A DNA stretch of 64,000 nucleotides from Shewanella carassii (GTDB taxonomy: Bacteria; Pseudomonadota; Gammaproteobacteria; Enterobacterales; Shewanellaceae). Of this stretch, positions 9,291-18,257 are shown one piece after another. Position 1 is the first letter of the stretch; the number at the start of each line of letters is the position of its first letter. Both the position numbers and the translations under genes were made by a program. The notes beneath the pieces were generated by a model. It was not told the DNA's origin, did no database searches, and saw only the letters and a program-made list of their open reading frames with translations. The DNA is taken from the NCBI RefSeq assembly GCF_002777975.1, contig NZ_NGVS01000006.1, forward strand, positions 450,100 through 514,099, written 5' to 3'.

Positions 9291-9469
9291 AACATAGGTT
9301 AAGCATTTTTTACTGCGCCCGCCTGCGCCCATGCGCTACCATAGCCGGTGGGGGAACGGCCAGGCTGATGTGGCAGTACTGCGCTGAAAAAGTGCACTGG
9401 TGCCGCTTGAATATGTCGCATACCGAACCTATTTAGAGCGCAAAACTGACCTGGTTTAAGGAGATTTAA

Positions 9470-10423
9470 ATGGCTGGAGCGAGTCTACTGACTCTTTTGG
9501 ATGATATTGCCACCATCCTGGATGATGTGGCGGTAATGAGTAAGGTTGCTGCCAAGAAAACTGCCGGGGTATTGGGGGACGATCTGGCGCTCAATGCGCA
9601 GCAGGTAACAGGGATCAGCGCCGATCGGGAGCTGCCTGTGGTATGGGCCGTTGCCAAGGGCTCTTTTCGCAACAAGCTTATTTTGGTGCCTGCAGCCCTG
9701 CTGATCAGCGCCTTTATACCCTGGGCCGTTACACCGCTATTGATGTTCGGTGGTTTGTTTCTCTGTTTTGAAGGCTTTGAAAAACTCTGGCACAAGGCCA
9801 GCCATAGCAAGGCTTCTGCCGAAGCAGACGATGAAGCCGTCATCGAAGCTGCCATGAAAGAGGTCGAGGATATTCGCGCCTGGGAGGCACAGAAAGTCAA
9901 AGGCGCAATACGTACCGACTTTGTGTTATCGGCGGAAATCATCGCCATCACCTTAGGTATTGTGGCGGAAAAAGCCTTTATGACCCAGTTGGCCACTCTG
10001 TCTATCATTGCCGTGGTCATGACTATCGGGGTCTACGGCTTGGTGGCCGGTATCGTTAAGCTGGATGACGCCGGGCTGTATCTCTCAAGGCGTAGAGGCG
10101 AGGGTTTTTGGGCTCACAACCTCAGACGCCTGGGACTTGTGCTGGTCAGCGCCGCGCCCAAGTTGATGAAGCTGCTTACCATAGTAGGTACCGCCGCCAT
10201 GTTTATGGTAGGTGGCGGCATTCTCACCCATGGACTGCATTGGGTCAGTGAGCAGATAACCCATGTTGCCAACTGGGTAGGCTCTCTGGCTGTGGCCGGC
10301 CCTGTGCTGGCAGCGCTGACACCTACCTTGCTCAACGCCCTGTTCGGCATTTTGGCCGGTGCTATCGCCGTGGCCTTGATGAATATGGTGGCGCGTTTAA
10401 GAGGCAAGGGCGAAAGCCACTAA
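9470..10423 (+). CDS. DUF808 (YedI-like) inner-membrane protein
   Basis: A 317-residue integral membrane protein of unknown function, similar to E. coli YedI. The family N-terminus is clear (SLLTLLDDIATILDDVAVMSKVAAKKTAGVLGDDLALNA, residues 5-43). Hydrophobic segments follow at about 75-110, 150-195 and 225-305, and FEGFEKLWH lies near 103. GGAGATTTAA lies before the ATG. It is monocistronic with a terminator behind it. Confidence 0.88.
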   Translation: MAGASLLTLLDDIATILDDVAVMSKVAAKKTAGVLGDDLALNAQQVTGISADRELPVVWAVAKGSFRNKLILVPAALLISAFIPWAVTPLLMFGGLFLCFEGFEKLWHKASHSKASAEADDEAVIEAAMKEVEDIRAWEAQKVKGAIRTDFVLSAEIIAITLGIVAEKAFMTQLATLSIIAVVMTIGVYGLVAGIVKLDDAGLYLSRRRGEGFWAHNLRRLGLVLVSAAPKLMKLLTIVGTAAMFMVGGGILTHGLHWVSEQITHVANWVGSLAVAGPVLAALTPTLLNALFGILAGAIAVALMNMVARLRGKGESH

Positions 10424-10454
10424 AAAAGCCAAGCTATAGGTTCCGGAATTGTAA

Positions 10455-10486
10455 TAAAAAACGCGGCACTTGAGCCGCGTTTTTTG
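10455..10486. terminator. Bidirectional terminator between the DUF808 gene and sodC
   Basis: ACGCGGC (10461-10467) pairs with GCCGCGT (10474-10480). An A6 run lies on the left and a T6 run on the right. Confidence 0.85.
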
Positions 10487-10499
10487 TGTTTGGTGCGGC

Positions 10500-11021
10500 T
10501 CAGTTAATCACGCCACAGGCCATGCGGGCGCCACCGCCGCCCAGTGGCGCCGGGTGATCTGAATGGTTATCGCCTCCCATGTGGATCATCAGCGCTTTGC
10601 CCTTGATGTCGGCCAGTTTCAACCTTGGTGCCAACACAGGTGTGGAAGCCATGCCGTTAGCATCGACATAGAGCGGTGGCAGATCACCCTTGTGATTGTC
10701 ATCTGTCCAGGGGTAACCATGCTTGCCGCTGCCATCAGGGTCGAAGTGACCTCCGGCCGCGCCGCCCAATACCGTCTTGCCGTCTTTACTGCTGGTGTCA
10801 CAACTGCCATTTTGATGCACATGGAAGCCGTGAGCGCCGGGTGTGAGTTGCTTAAGATTGGGGGTTAACACCAGACCGTAGGCAGAATCACTGAGACTGA
10901 TGCTGCCTATGGGGCTTGGACCATCTGCCGACAGTAATGAGATGCTGACCTCTTCGGCGGCCAGTTGTGATGCGGCAAACACCAGTGATAAACAACCCGG
11001 GATCAGGATGGACTTTTTCAT
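10500..11021 (-). CDS. sodC: Periplasmic Cu,Zn superoxide dismutase
   Basis: Converts superoxide to hydrogen peroxide and oxygen in the periplasm. A signal peptide covers about residues 1-22. Metal ligands are in place: HVH (67, 69) in [19 protein letters not shown] (His 92), the Zn-loop histidines 101 and 110, Asp 120 and HMGGDNHSD (His 147). The disulfide cysteines are 74 and 169, and the chain ends at the usual GVIN. ATG 11021 with AGGAGA upstream gives 173 residues; the open frame extends further but lacks a signal peptide start. Confidence 0.95.
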   Translation of the reverse strand: MKKSILIPGCLSLVFAASQLAAEEVSISLLSADGPSPIGSISLSDSAYGLVLTPNLKQLTPGAHGFHVHQNGSCDTSSKDGKTVLGGAAGGHFDPDGSGKHGYPWTDDNHKGDLPPLYVDANGMASTPVLAPRLKLADIKGKALMIHMGGDNHSDHPAPLGGGGARMACGVIN

Positions 11022-11230
11022 CGCTTGTTCTCTCCTTTGAGTGGAATTCCAAAAACGACAAGGCCGACTCGGCGGCATGATAATGAGCTGCCTATATGGA
11101 TTTCAGCATAGAAGTCGTTTGGACAGAGTGCCAACAGGGCGGACGTTATTAACCGGCCCTGAGATTCAAGCCAACGCCAGAAGAGAATTCGCCAAGATAT
11201 TCAGTAACAGCAATAACCGCCTGGAGCCAG

Positions 11231-11343
11231 GTCTCTGCGTTATCCGACTTCGACAGGCCCCGGCATGCCTTCAGTCAGATGCCTTGAACGCCAATTGCTG
11301 TGTAAGCCAGAGTGCCACGAGGACTTATTCGCACCTTCCCTGA
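11231..11343 (+). repeat. Half copy of the MITE-like element (left half, inverted)
   Basis: About 110 bases, nearly identical to the reverse complement of 51873-51985, with only two differences seen by eye. It ends with the same terminal repeat, GGACTTATTCGCACCTTCC. The other half of the element is missing. It overlaps the 3' end of the membrane-protein gene on the minus strand. Confidence 0.85.
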
Positions 11344-11749
11344 GTGAACGGCGGGCGCAGTAAAGGCTGATACCGCAGCAAAGCGGCACTATCAGGAGAT
11401 CCGAGGCATGAAAGCGCAGTAACAACCAGAGTGCCAGGCTATAAAGCAGTAGCGTAATCAGCGGAACCGGCAGCAAAAGCTGCCACTCGAAACACTTCCC
11501 CAGCCATCTGGCACCCAGGCCCACAGCCACCGCCGGCAGCATATACAGCCAAACCAGAGTGCTGTTGCTGCTGGCCATAAATAGAAACAGCCATACAGCA
11601 AGAATGGCGCCCAGCAAGGCGCCGAGCATTGCCTTGGGCCGTGACTGTCGCCGGCGCATATTTTGATAGGTTTCCCGCTGCATCTGCTGCTTAACCTTGG
11701 CCCGCTGGGCACTGTCTGGTCTATCAAGGCTGCGATACTGGCGTGCCAT
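11240..11749 (-). CDS. Small membrane protein with repeat-derived C-terminus
   Basis: Not recognised as a named family. The 169-residue product has a basic N-terminus (residues 1-40, many Arg/Lys/Gln) and hydrophobic segments at about 42-60, 65-82 and 90-130. The last 32 or so residues, from REGANKSS to the end, are encoded entirely by the dispersed repeat at 11231-11343, which also provides the stop codon. The native end was therefore probably lost or replaced around RRSL. It lies between fau and sodC on the same strand. The function cannot be inferred. Confidence 0.6.
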   Translation of the reverse strand: MARQYRSLDRPDSAQRAKVKQQMQRETYQNMRRRQSRPKAMLGALLGAILAVWLFLFMASSNSTLVWLYMLPAVAVGLGARWLGKCFEWQLLLPVPLITLLLYSLALWLLLRFHASDLLIVPLCCGISLYCARRSLREGANKSSWHSGLHSNWRSRHLTEGMPGPVEVG

Positions 11750-11781
11750 ACTTGCTTACTCCGCGACATCTCTGGCTGACG

Positions 11782-12456
11782 TTATACCACTTTTTTGGGG
11801 CAAGATTCAGCCGTCAAAGTGTTGAAGCTATGCAGCTTGTCCGGAGTAACGATAAAGGGCAGTGGGATATCCCAGGGGGCGAGGGGCAGGGAGTCCACCA
11901 ACTGCAGGGTATGGGCAAAGCCGACTGCCAGCAATGGCACAGTTCGGGCGCTTTGCTGCGCCGCGGCCAGTGTTCTGTCGTAGAAGCCGCCGCCCATGCC
12001 CATACGGTTGCCCTGGGCGTCGAAGGCCACCAATGGCGTAAGGATGAGATCCAGTTCAGCCAAAGGCACCAGAGTGCGGATATCCAGTCTGGGCTCGGGG
12101 ATACCAAAGCGGTTGGCGTGCAGTTGACTGGAGAGTTGATAACGCAGAAACAGTAAACGTCCCGGGGCAAAGGGATGAATGATCGGCAGACAGGTGGTGA
12201 TTCCCCGTTGCCATAGCGCTTCGATAAGGGGAGCTGTGTCCAGCTCGCCGTCACAGCTAAAGTAGAGGGCGACTGTCTTGATGGCTCTGCCTTGGGCGCT
12301 CAGTTCATCGAGCAAGGTTAGAAACTGCTCACAGCCCTTGAGGGCGGCAACATGCTGCTCGGCTTCGGGAATGGCCCTGCGGGCATGGCGAATAGCCTGC
12401 CTGAGCGTCTTGCAACGCCCATCACGGGTTTGGCTGCTTGAGTTTGTGTGGGTCAT
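11782..12456 (-). CDS. fau: 5-formyltetrahydrofolate cyclo-ligase
   Basis: ATP-dependent conversion of 5-formyl-THF to 5,10-methenyl-THF (YgfA/Fau). The 224-residue protein has the family motif GMGGGFYDRTLA near the C-terminus, preceded by DLILTPLVAFDAQGNRMG, and the N-terminal RHARRAIP block. ATG 12456 is chosen: the longer frame to 12585 runs through the 6S RNA gene and is not coding. Order zapA-6S RNA-fau as in E. coli. It is likely co-transcribed with 6S RNA, from which it starts six bases downstream. Confidence 0.93.
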   Translation of the reverse strand: MTHTNSSSQTRDGRCKTLRQAIRHARRAIPEAEQHVAALKGCEQFLTLLDELSAQGRAIKTVALYFSCDGELDTAPLIEALWQRGITTCLPIIHPFAPGRLLFLRYQLSSQLHANRFGIPEPRLDIRTLVPLAELDLILTPLVAFDAQGNRMGMGGGFYDRTLAAAQQSARTVPLLAVGFAHTLQLVDSLPLAPWDIPLPFIVTPDKLHSFNTLTAESCPKKVV

Positions 12457-12461
12457 AAAGA

Positions 12462-12647
12462 GGATGCTCCCCAGAATGTCGATGCCGGTGTAGCCCTTGA
12501 ACCGTAGGTTCAAGGCGGGTAAATGATTACATCCTAAGGCTTCTCGGTTCGCGCCGAGCATGCACAATGTCAGTAAAACATTCACCCTGAGATTAAAAAT
12601 ATCGGCACAGGGACATTACCAGCTGTCGCACACCCCAGGGAGCAAAT
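12462..12647 (-). ncRNA. ssrS: 6S RNA
   Basis: Regulatory RNA that binds sigma70 RNA polymerase in stationary phase by mimicking an open promoter. It lies between zapA and fau, its standard position. Blocks shared with E. coli 6S on the minus strand are CCGATATTT, GCATGCTCGG followed by CCGAGAAGCCTTA, and ATTCACC-like sequence with CCTTGAACC and GGTTCAAGGGCTACA. The closing stem is GCTCCC near the 5' end with GGGAGC at the 3' end. About 186 nt (E. coli 183). The ends were judged from the closing stem and may be off by a few bases. Confidence 0.92.
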
Positions 12648-12684
12648 TCTGGGTCGAACCTGTGAGGGTTCGTGCTATTTCAGT

Positions 12685-12993
12685 TTAATCCTCTCTTGCG
12701 CTTCGCTCAACCAATGCGTGCTCAAGAGTGGATTGCAGCAAACGGATCCTATCATCCATTTGGCTCATATAATCTTGATTCTTCCGCTGCTCTTCATAGA
12801 GCTCATAGCCTATGTTGAGTGCGGCCATCAAAGCCATTTCCTCACGGCTGATGGCGTTGGTGCGGGCCTTTATCTTGCCCAGTTGCAGCTCCAATTTCTG
12901 CGCCACCGCTTGCAGTGCCTGTTCCTGACCCGGGGGACAGGCGATGGAGTAGGTGCGCCCCAACAGGGTGATATCTATGGCACTGTTACTCAT
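12685..12993 (-). CDS. zapA: Cell division protein ZapA
   Basis: Binds FtsZ and stabilises the Z-ring. The 102-residue protein begins MSNSAIDITLLGRTYSIACPP, matching the E. coli N-terminal beta-sheet domain. A long helical coiled-coil follows (about 60-98, ALMAALNIGYELYEEQ then MDDRIRLLQSTLEHAL). The start is ATG 12993; the frame upstream to 13164 has no ZapA-like sequence. It is divergent from ygfB. Downstream lies a small hairpin (CGAACC/GGTTCG, about 12653-12670), then 6S RNA. Confidence 0.92.
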   Translation of the reverse strand: MSNSAIDITLLGRTYSIACPPGQEQALQAVAQKLELQLGKIKARTNAISREEMALMAALNIGYELYEEQRKNQDYMSQMDDRIRLLQSTLEHALVERSARED

Positions 12994-13258
12994 CTTCCGC
13001 ACGGGATCCTTTTCTTTGGCTCTGTGGCGGAATATATCTAGCTCAGCGTTAAAGTGCAAGACAAGCGCCACTTTGGTTGCGTCGGCTGCTGTTTCTATGA
13101 GCTTCCCTGGCGCAAAATCCCGGCAGTAGCTAAACGGCGAAGCCCAGATGCATTGCAAATGCACGACCTGGCTCGCAGCTTGGGTAAGATTCCAGTCTTG
13201 GTCGCCATCCCTAACTCTGCTAGCATGACGGGGGTAAATTCAATACTTGGACAGCTTT

Positions 13259-13840
13259 ATGGCAACCCCACCCTCATTACGTATCGAAAGCCTGCGCAGT
13301 GCGCTCGACAACGCCGACATAGGTCAGCATCCGGTTGAAGTGCATGGCGCTTTGGTGGGCCTGATTTGTGGCGGCGTGCCACAGCAGGAGCAGGCCTGGT
13401 ATCAGCCCTTGCTCGAGCTGATGAACGACGGTCAGCGCCTGCCCGACGAACTGACACAACTGATAACCGAACTTTTTGGCGATACCGTCAATCGACTGCA
13501 GGATCCAGACTTTGGCTTCACCCTGCTGCTGCCTGAAGAGGAAGAACCTCTGACGGTGCGGGTAGAGGCGCTCTCGCTCTGGGCTCAGAGCTTCCTCACC
13601 GGCATCGCCATTATTCAACCGGGTTTGAATCAGGCATCGGAAGATGTTCGTGAAGTGATCAAAGATCTGGCGGAAATTGCCCAGGTAGAGTTCGATGTTG
13701 CCGACGATGACGAATCTGAAAGTGCATATCTCGAGCTGCTGGAGTTTGTTCGCATGGCCGCCATTCTCTGCTATTCAGAGTTCGGCCCAGAGTTGCCTGA
13801 TCTCGACGCCGAAACACCAGACAATAATACGCTGCATTGA
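13259..13840 (+). CDS. ygfB: UPF0149 family protein YgfB
   Basis: Conserved cytoplasmic protein of 193 residues; in Pseudomonas a homologue modulates AlpA-dependent programmed cell death. Family features are HGALVGLICGG near residue 30, the acidic stretch DVADDDESESAYLELLEFVRMAA near 145, and the acidic C-terminus. ATG 13259 is used; a TTG at 13247 is possible. It precedes ubiH. In E. coli pepP stands between them, but here there is no room for it. Confidence 0.88.
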   Translation: MATPPSLRIESLRSALDNADIGQHPVEVHGALVGLICGGVPQQEQAWYQPLLELMNDGQRLPDELTQLITELFGDTVNRLQDPDFGFTLLLPEEEEPLTVRVEALSLWAQSFLTGIAIIQPGLNQASEDVREVIKDLAEIAQVEFDVADDDESESAYLELLEFVRMAAILCYSEFGPELPDLDAETPDNNTLH

Positions 13841-13907
13841 CAGGGCACCTGTTTGCCCTGTCATTTTCTGTGACGGCACCCATTGAGCGTGCCTGAGTAG
13901 AGGAAAG

Positions 13908-15176
13908 ATGAACCCGCAAGTTGACGCCCAAGCTGTGAGTCAGGAATGCACTGAGCTGGATATCGCCATTGTCGGTGGTGCCATGGCCGGTGCCACCCTG
14001 GCATTGGGGCTGGCCTCCCTGGCCAGGAAACTCTCCCGTCCGCTGAAAATTGCCGTTATCGAGGCCTTCGATCCCGCCAAGCAACATCCTGGTTTCGATG
14101 CCCGCTCCATCGCCATAGCCAATGGCTCAGTGTTTGAACTCAAGCGCCTCGGTATCTGGCCTTTGCTTGAAGACCTAGGCACAGCGATAACCGATATTCA
14201 TGTCTCGGATCGCGGCCATTTCGGCATGACAGAGCTCAATGCCGAGCAGTTTGCGCTGGACTCCCTCGGCCAGGTGGTGGAACTCGAGCGGGTCGGCCAG
14301 CGGCTGTTTAGCGCCATCGGCAAGAGTGATATCCAGCTTTATTGCCCGGCGCGTCTCGAGAAGCTGCAAACTTCGGCTGCGGGCCATAGTTTGACCCTCA
14401 GTAATGGTCAGCGGCTTTCCTGCCGCTTATTGCTGGCGGCAGATGGGGTTAACTCCTCGGTGCGTGCCCAGCAGCAACAGGCGTTGCAGCAGTTTGAGTT
14501 TGGTCAGAGCGCGGTTATCGCCAATGTTGCTACCGACAAGCCCCATAATGGCATGGCCTGGGAGCGCTTCACCGAGCACGGCCCCCTGGCACTGCTGCCT
14601 ATGGGTGACAGCGACGGCCAGGCCAGGCTCTCTCTGGTGTGGGCCTTGCCCCATGAAGAGGCCGAGCGGGTGCAGGCTCTGCCGCAGGCCGAGTTTTTGC
14701 AGCAGCTGCAACAGGCCTTCGGTTATCGGGCCGGGCGTTTTGTGGCCGTGGGGGAGCGTCACCGCTACCCACTGAGCCTCTCTTACATGCCAAGGCCCAT
14801 TTATCACCGCACGCTTTATTTGGGCAATGCCGCCCAGACTCTGCACCCGATAGCCGGGCAGGGCTTCAATCTGGGGCTCAGGGATCTGGTCACTGTGCTG
14901 GAAACGCTGGAGCCGGTATTGGCCGAAGGCGCTGACCCAGGCGCAGCCCAGGTGCTGCATGCCTATCATGCTGCCCGTGAGCAGGACAGACGCCAGACCA
15001 TCAACAATATCGAGTTTCTGGTGCGCGGTTTTTCCAACAACTACTGGCCGCTGGTGGCCGGACGAAATCTGGGACTCAGGATCCTCTCCTGGTGCCCACC
15101 TCTCAAGACCCCGGTGGCCCACAGAGCCATGGGGTGGCACAGACAATCGGCATGTCTGTTTTCCAGGAGTCAGTGA
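13908..15176 (+). CDS. ubiH: 2-octaprenyl-6-methoxyphenyl hydroxylase UbiH
   Basis: FAD-dependent monooxygenase of aerobic ubiquinone synthesis. The N-terminal Rossmann motif is DIAIVGGAMAGATLALGLA (near 22-40), with the DG motif LLLAADGVNSSVR near 180 and the second FAD motif LYLGNAAQTLHPIAGQGFNLGLRD near 302. Length 422, slightly above E. coli (392) with a longer N-terminus. GAGGAAAG lies before the ATG. ubiI starts 2 bases after its stop, so the pair is an operon. Confidence 0.92.
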   Translation: MNPQVDAQAVSQECTELDIAIVGGAMAGATLALGLASLARKLSRPLKIAVIEAFDPAKQHPGFDARSIAIANGSVFELKRLGIWPLLEDLGTAITDIHVSDRGHFGMTELNAEQFALDSLGQVVELERVGQRLFSAIGKSDIQLYCPARLEKLQTSAAGHSLTLSNGQRLSCRLLLAADGVNSSVRAQQQQALQQFEFGQSAVIANVATDKPHNGMAWERFTEHGPLALLPMGDSDGQARLSLVWALPHEEAERVQALPQAEFLQQLQQAFGYRAGRFVAVGERHRYPLSLSYMPRPIYHRTLYLGNAAQTLHPIAGQGFNLGLRDLVTVLETLEPVLAEGADPGAAQVLHAYHAAREQDRRQTINNIEFLVRGFSNNYWPLVAGRNLGLRILSWCPPLKTPVAHRAMGWHRQSACLFSRSQ

Positions 15177-15178
15177 CG

Positions 15179-16390
15179 ATGAATTTCCAAAGCTATGATG
15201 TGGCCGTGGTGGGCGGCGGTATGGTGGGATTGGCAACGGCCTGCGGTTTGGCACAGGCCGGGCTCAAGGTGGTGGTGATAGATGCCGCCGGTGCCGCGCC
15301 GGTCGAGGGCGCGCCGCGGCTGCGGGTCAGTGCCATCAATAAGGCCAGCCAGGCGCTGCTTGAACACTTGGGGGCCTGGGCCTATCTGGATAAGTCCCGC
15401 CTCGGGCCATACAGCAAGATGGATGTCTGGGAAAAAGACGGCATGGGGCGCATCCAGTTTGATGCCCAGAGCCAGTGTGAGACTTCCCTCGGCACCATAA
15501 TCGAAAACGATGCCATTCACTACGCCCTGGCTCAGCGGGCCGCAGAGCTGGAACAGCTGACACTGCTGGAACATACCCGGCTTGAGCGTATCGCCTTTGG
15601 TGAACGTGAAGCCTGGCTGACGCTGGATAACGGCGATAACCTCAGTGCCGCCCTGGTGGTGGCTGCCGATGGCGCCAACTCCTGGGTTCGCCAACAGTGT
15701 CAGATCCCACTGACTTTCTGGGATTACGGCCATCACGCCATAGTCGCCAGCATTCGCACTCAGTTGCCCCATGGTGACTGTGCCCGCCAGGTGTTCAGTG
15801 CCGATGGCCCGTTGGCGTTTCTGCCGCTTTATGAGAGCGACCTCTGTTCCATCGTCTGGTCGGTGCCGCCGCAAAAGGCCGAAGCCTTGCAGGCTTTGGA
15901 TGATGAAGCCTTCTCCCGGGCACTGACCGCCGCCTTCGATGGCCGCCTGGGCCTGTGTCAGTTGGAGAGTGAACGCCAGAGCTTTCCGCTGCGGATGCGT
16001 TATGCGCGCCATTTCGCCCGTCATCGCTTGTTGCTGGCCGGCGATGCGGCGCACACCATACATCCGTTGGCGGGGCAGGGGGTTAACCTGGGCTTCCTCG
16101 ATGCCGGCGCCATAGTGGAAACCGTGGCGGCATTGCACGGAGAAGGCAAAGATATCGGCGCCTATGGCGAACTGCGCGCCCTCGAGCGCTGGCGCAAGGC
16201 CGAGGCGATGGAGATGATAGCCGCCATGGAGGGGTTCAAGCGGCTGTTTGCCGGTAGCAATCCTTTGAAGAAGGCGATTCGCGATCTCGGTCTCAACTTA
16301 GTAGACAATTTCGCTGGGCTGAAAACTGTGTTCATGCAACAGGCCATGGGGCACAAATTCAAGCTGCCGCGTCTGTGCCGTCCTGAATAA
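15179..16390 (+). CDS. ubiI: 2-octaprenylphenol hydroxylase UbiI (VisC)
   Basis: FAD monooxygenase for C5 hydroxylation in ubiquinone synthesis, a paralogue of UbiH. GGGMVGLATACGLAQAG (N-terminal FAD), VVAADGANSWVRQ (DG motif) and LLAGDAAHTIHPLAGQGVNLGFLDAG (GD motif) are all present. Length 403 (E. coli 400). The longer open frame from 15092 lies inside ubiH. ATG 15179 has AGGAG 10 bases upstream, located within the end of ubiH, which suggests translational coupling. Confidence 0.92.
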   Translation: MNFQSYDVAVVGGGMVGLATACGLAQAGLKVVVIDAAGAAPVEGAPRLRVSAINKASQALLEHLGAWAYLDKSRLGPYSKMDVWEKDGMGRIQFDAQSQCETSLGTIIENDAIHYALAQRAAELEQLTLLEHTRLERIAFGEREAWLTLDNGDNLSAALVVAADGANSWVRQQCQIPLTFWDYGHHAIVASIRTQLPHGDCARQVFSADGPLAFLPLYESDLCSIVWSVPPQKAEALQALDDEAFSRALTAAFDGRLGLCQLESERQSFPLRMRYARHFARHRLLLAGDAAHTIHPLAGQGVNLGFLDAGAIVETVAALHGEGKDIGAYGELRALERWRKAEAMEMIAAMEGFKRLFAGSNPLKKAIRDLGLNLVDNFAGLKTVFMQQAMGHKFKLPRLCRPE

Positions 16391-16420
16391 TCTTCATCCC
16401 GGTTAGCCGAATGTGAAGGA

Positions 16421-16456
16421 AAACGCCCAAAAACAGTCGTTATTGGGCGTTTTTTA
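16421..16456 (+). terminator. Intrinsic terminator of ubiH-ubiI
   Basis: AAACGCCCAA (16421-16430) pairs with TTGGGCGTTT (16443-16452), followed by T's. Confidence 0.88.
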
Positions 16457-16475
16457 TGCTTCAACTGTGATTTAC

Positions 16476-16572
16476 TGTAAAAAAATTACAGGTAAACCAT
16501 GAGAAAAATTAATCCATAATGGTTCGGATTAGAAAAATCACTTATATACAAATTTGTGACGCAGGGTATAAT
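16476..16572 (+). promoter_or_regulatory. gcvT promoter region
   Basis: A perfect TATAAT at 16567-16572 lies 68 bases before gcvT, with only a weak -35 (TTATAT, 16542-16547, 19-bp spacing). Upstream, TGTAA-AAAAA-TTACA (16476-16490) is an inverted repeat that could bind a regulator. A weak -35 would fit activator control, as for GcvA/Lrp in E. coli, but no such site was identified. No glycine riboswitch features were seen. Confidence 0.45.
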
Positions 16573-16639
16573 TTCGCAGCATTTTAACTCGGTTTTACCT
16601 TTGGGTAACACCGAAAAGCCCCGATGAGAAGGGATAACA

Positions 16640-17734
16640 ATGGCTAATAAAACTGTACTCTTTAACAAGCACTTGGAAGCTAATGCCAAGATGGTTGATT
16701 TTCATGGTTGGGATATGCCACTCAACTATGGTTCGCAGATTGAAGAACATCACGCAGTGCGTCAGGACGCCGGTATGTTCGACGTCTCCCATATGACGGT
16801 TGTTGATGTCAGCGGCAGCGATGCCAAAGCCTTCCTGCGTAAACTGCTGGCCAACGATATCGCCAAACTCAAGGTCTCCGGCAAGGCGCTTTACAGCGGC
16901 ATGCTGAATCATGACGCCGGGGTGATTGACGATCTGATCACTTATTATCTCGATGACACCCATTACCGGGTTGTCGTTAACTCAGCCACCCGCGACAAAG
17001 ATCTCGCTTGGATTGGTGAGCAGTCCAAGCCCTATGATGTCACAGTGACCGAACGCCCTGAGCTGGCGATGATTGCCGTGCAGGGCCCTAACGCCAAGGC
17101 CAAAGCCGCAACTGTGTTCAGCGCCGAGCAAAAAGCGGCCGTTGAAGGCATGAAGCCTTTCTTCGGTGTGCAGGCGGGCAGCCTGTTTGTGGCTACTACC
17201 GGCTATACAGGTGAAGAAGGTTACGAAATTACCGTGCCAGCCGAAGAAGCCGAAGCCCTTTGGCAAGCGCTGCTCGATGCCGGTGTTAAACCATGTGGTT
17301 TGGGGGCCCGTGATACGCTGCGCCTGGAAGCCGGGATGAACCTCTACGGTCAGGACATGGACGAAACCGTTAACCCGCTGGCCGCCAACATGGGCTGGAC
17401 CATTGCCTGGGAACCGAGCGATCGTGACTTTATCGGCCGTGAAGCTCTTACCGCCATCAAAGCGGCCGGTGCAGACAAGTTTATCGGTTTGGTGATGGAG
17501 CAAAAAGGCGTGCTGCGCCACGGCATGCCGGTATTCTTCACCGACGCCAACGGCAATGAGCAGGAAGGCGTGATCACCAGTGGTACATTCTCACCGACAT
17601 TGGGCTATTCTATTGCGATGGCCCGGGTACCGAACTCCATAGGGGATACGGCCGAAGTCGAAATGCGCAAGAAGCGTGTCGCTGTTAAAGTAGTGGCACC
17701 AGGCTTTGTGCGTAACGGTAAACAAGCATTCTAA
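16640..17734 (+). CDS. gcvT: Glycine cleavage system T protein (aminomethyltransferase)
   Basis: Transfers the methylene group from aminomethyl-lipoyl GcvH to THF, releasing ammonia. The 364-residue chain matches E. coli GcvT throughout: [32 protein letters not shown] near the N-terminus, the folate-site region [10 protein letters not shown], and [21 protein letters not shown] with the catalytic Asp region near 232. GAAGGGATAAC lies before the ATG. It is first in the gcvTHP operon, 23 bases before gcvH. Confidence 0.96.
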   Translation: MANKTVLFNKHLEANAKMVDFHGWDMPLNYGSQIEEHHAVRQDAGMFDVSHMTVVDVSGSDAKAFLRKLLANDIAKLKVSGKALYSGMLNHDAGVIDDLITYYLDDTHYRVVVNSATRDKDLAWIGEQSKPYDVTVTERPELAMIAVQGPNAKAKAATVFSAEQKAAVEGMKPFFGVQAGSLFVATTGYTGEEGYEITVPAEEAEALWQALLDAGVKPCGLGARDTLRLEAGMNLYGQDMDETVNPLAANMGWTIAWEPSDRDFIGREALTAIKAAGADKFIGLVMEQKGVLRHGMPVFFTDANGNEQEGVITSGTFSPTLGYSIAMARVPNSIGDTAEVEMRKKRVAVKVVAPGFVRNGKQAF

Positions 17735-17757
17735 AACATGGGAAAGGAACAAGAATA

Positions 17758-18147
17758 ATGAGCAATATTCCAAGCGAACTGAAGTACGCTTCTTCTCACG
17801 AATGGATCCGTAAGGAAGAAGACGGTAGTTACACAGTCGGTATCACTGAACATGCACAGGAGTTGCTGGGTGATATGGTTTTCGTTGAATTGCCGGATGT
17901 AGGTGACATCGTCAGCGCCTCCGAAGACTGCGCCGTGGCCGAGTCTGTTAAGGCGGCATCAGATATCTATGCTCCACTATCCGGTGAAGTGATTGCCATC
18001 AACGAAGCGCTGGAAGACAGCCCTGAGCTGGTCAACAGCGATGCATTCGGTGATGGCTGGTTCTTCCGCGTCATGCCTTCCGATCTGTCTGAGCTGGATA
18101 ACCTGCTCGATGCCGAAGGATATCAGGCTGTCATCGACGAAGAATAA
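17758..18147 (+). CDS. gcvH: Glycine cleavage system H protein
   Basis: Lipoyl carrier protein that shuttles the aminomethyl group between GcvP, GcvT and the lipoamide dehydrogenase. 129 residues, as usual. The lipoylation site is Lys 65 in [15 protein letters not shown], and the C-terminal helix carries the typical [23 protein letters not shown] lies before the ATG. It is followed by a hairpin before gcvP. Confidence 0.96.
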   Translation: MSNIPSELKYASSHEWIRKEEDGSYTVGITEHAQELLGDMVFVELPDVGDIVSASEDCAVAESVKAASDIYAPLSGEVIAINEALEDSPELVNSDAFGDGWFFRVMPSDLSELDNLLDAEGYQAVIDEE

Positions 18148-18158
18148 GCGTTGCTGAA

Positions 18159-18184
18159 AAACGAAGCCCTCCGGGGCTTCGTTT
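18159..18184 (+). terminator. Intrinsic hairpin between gcvH and gcvP
   Basis: Perfect 11-bp stem AAACGAAGCCC / GGGCTTCGTTT with a TCCG loop, followed by GTTTTACC. The short T tract suggests partial termination or a processing site rather than a full stop. It separates gcvH from gcvP inside a normally single operon. Confidence 0.65.
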
Positions 18185-18257
18185 GTTTTACCAATAAAGA
18201 GACTGGTACACCGCCTCCCTACGGCAGGATACCGGCGAACATGGAACAAGGTTAATC

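Noticed and set aside
12457..12585. N-terminal extension of fau
   Set aside because: It translates the 6S RNA gene; the ATG at 12456 gives the normal length.
16461..16639. Glycine riboswitch in front of gcvT
   Set aside because: The conserved tandem-aptamer blocks are absent.
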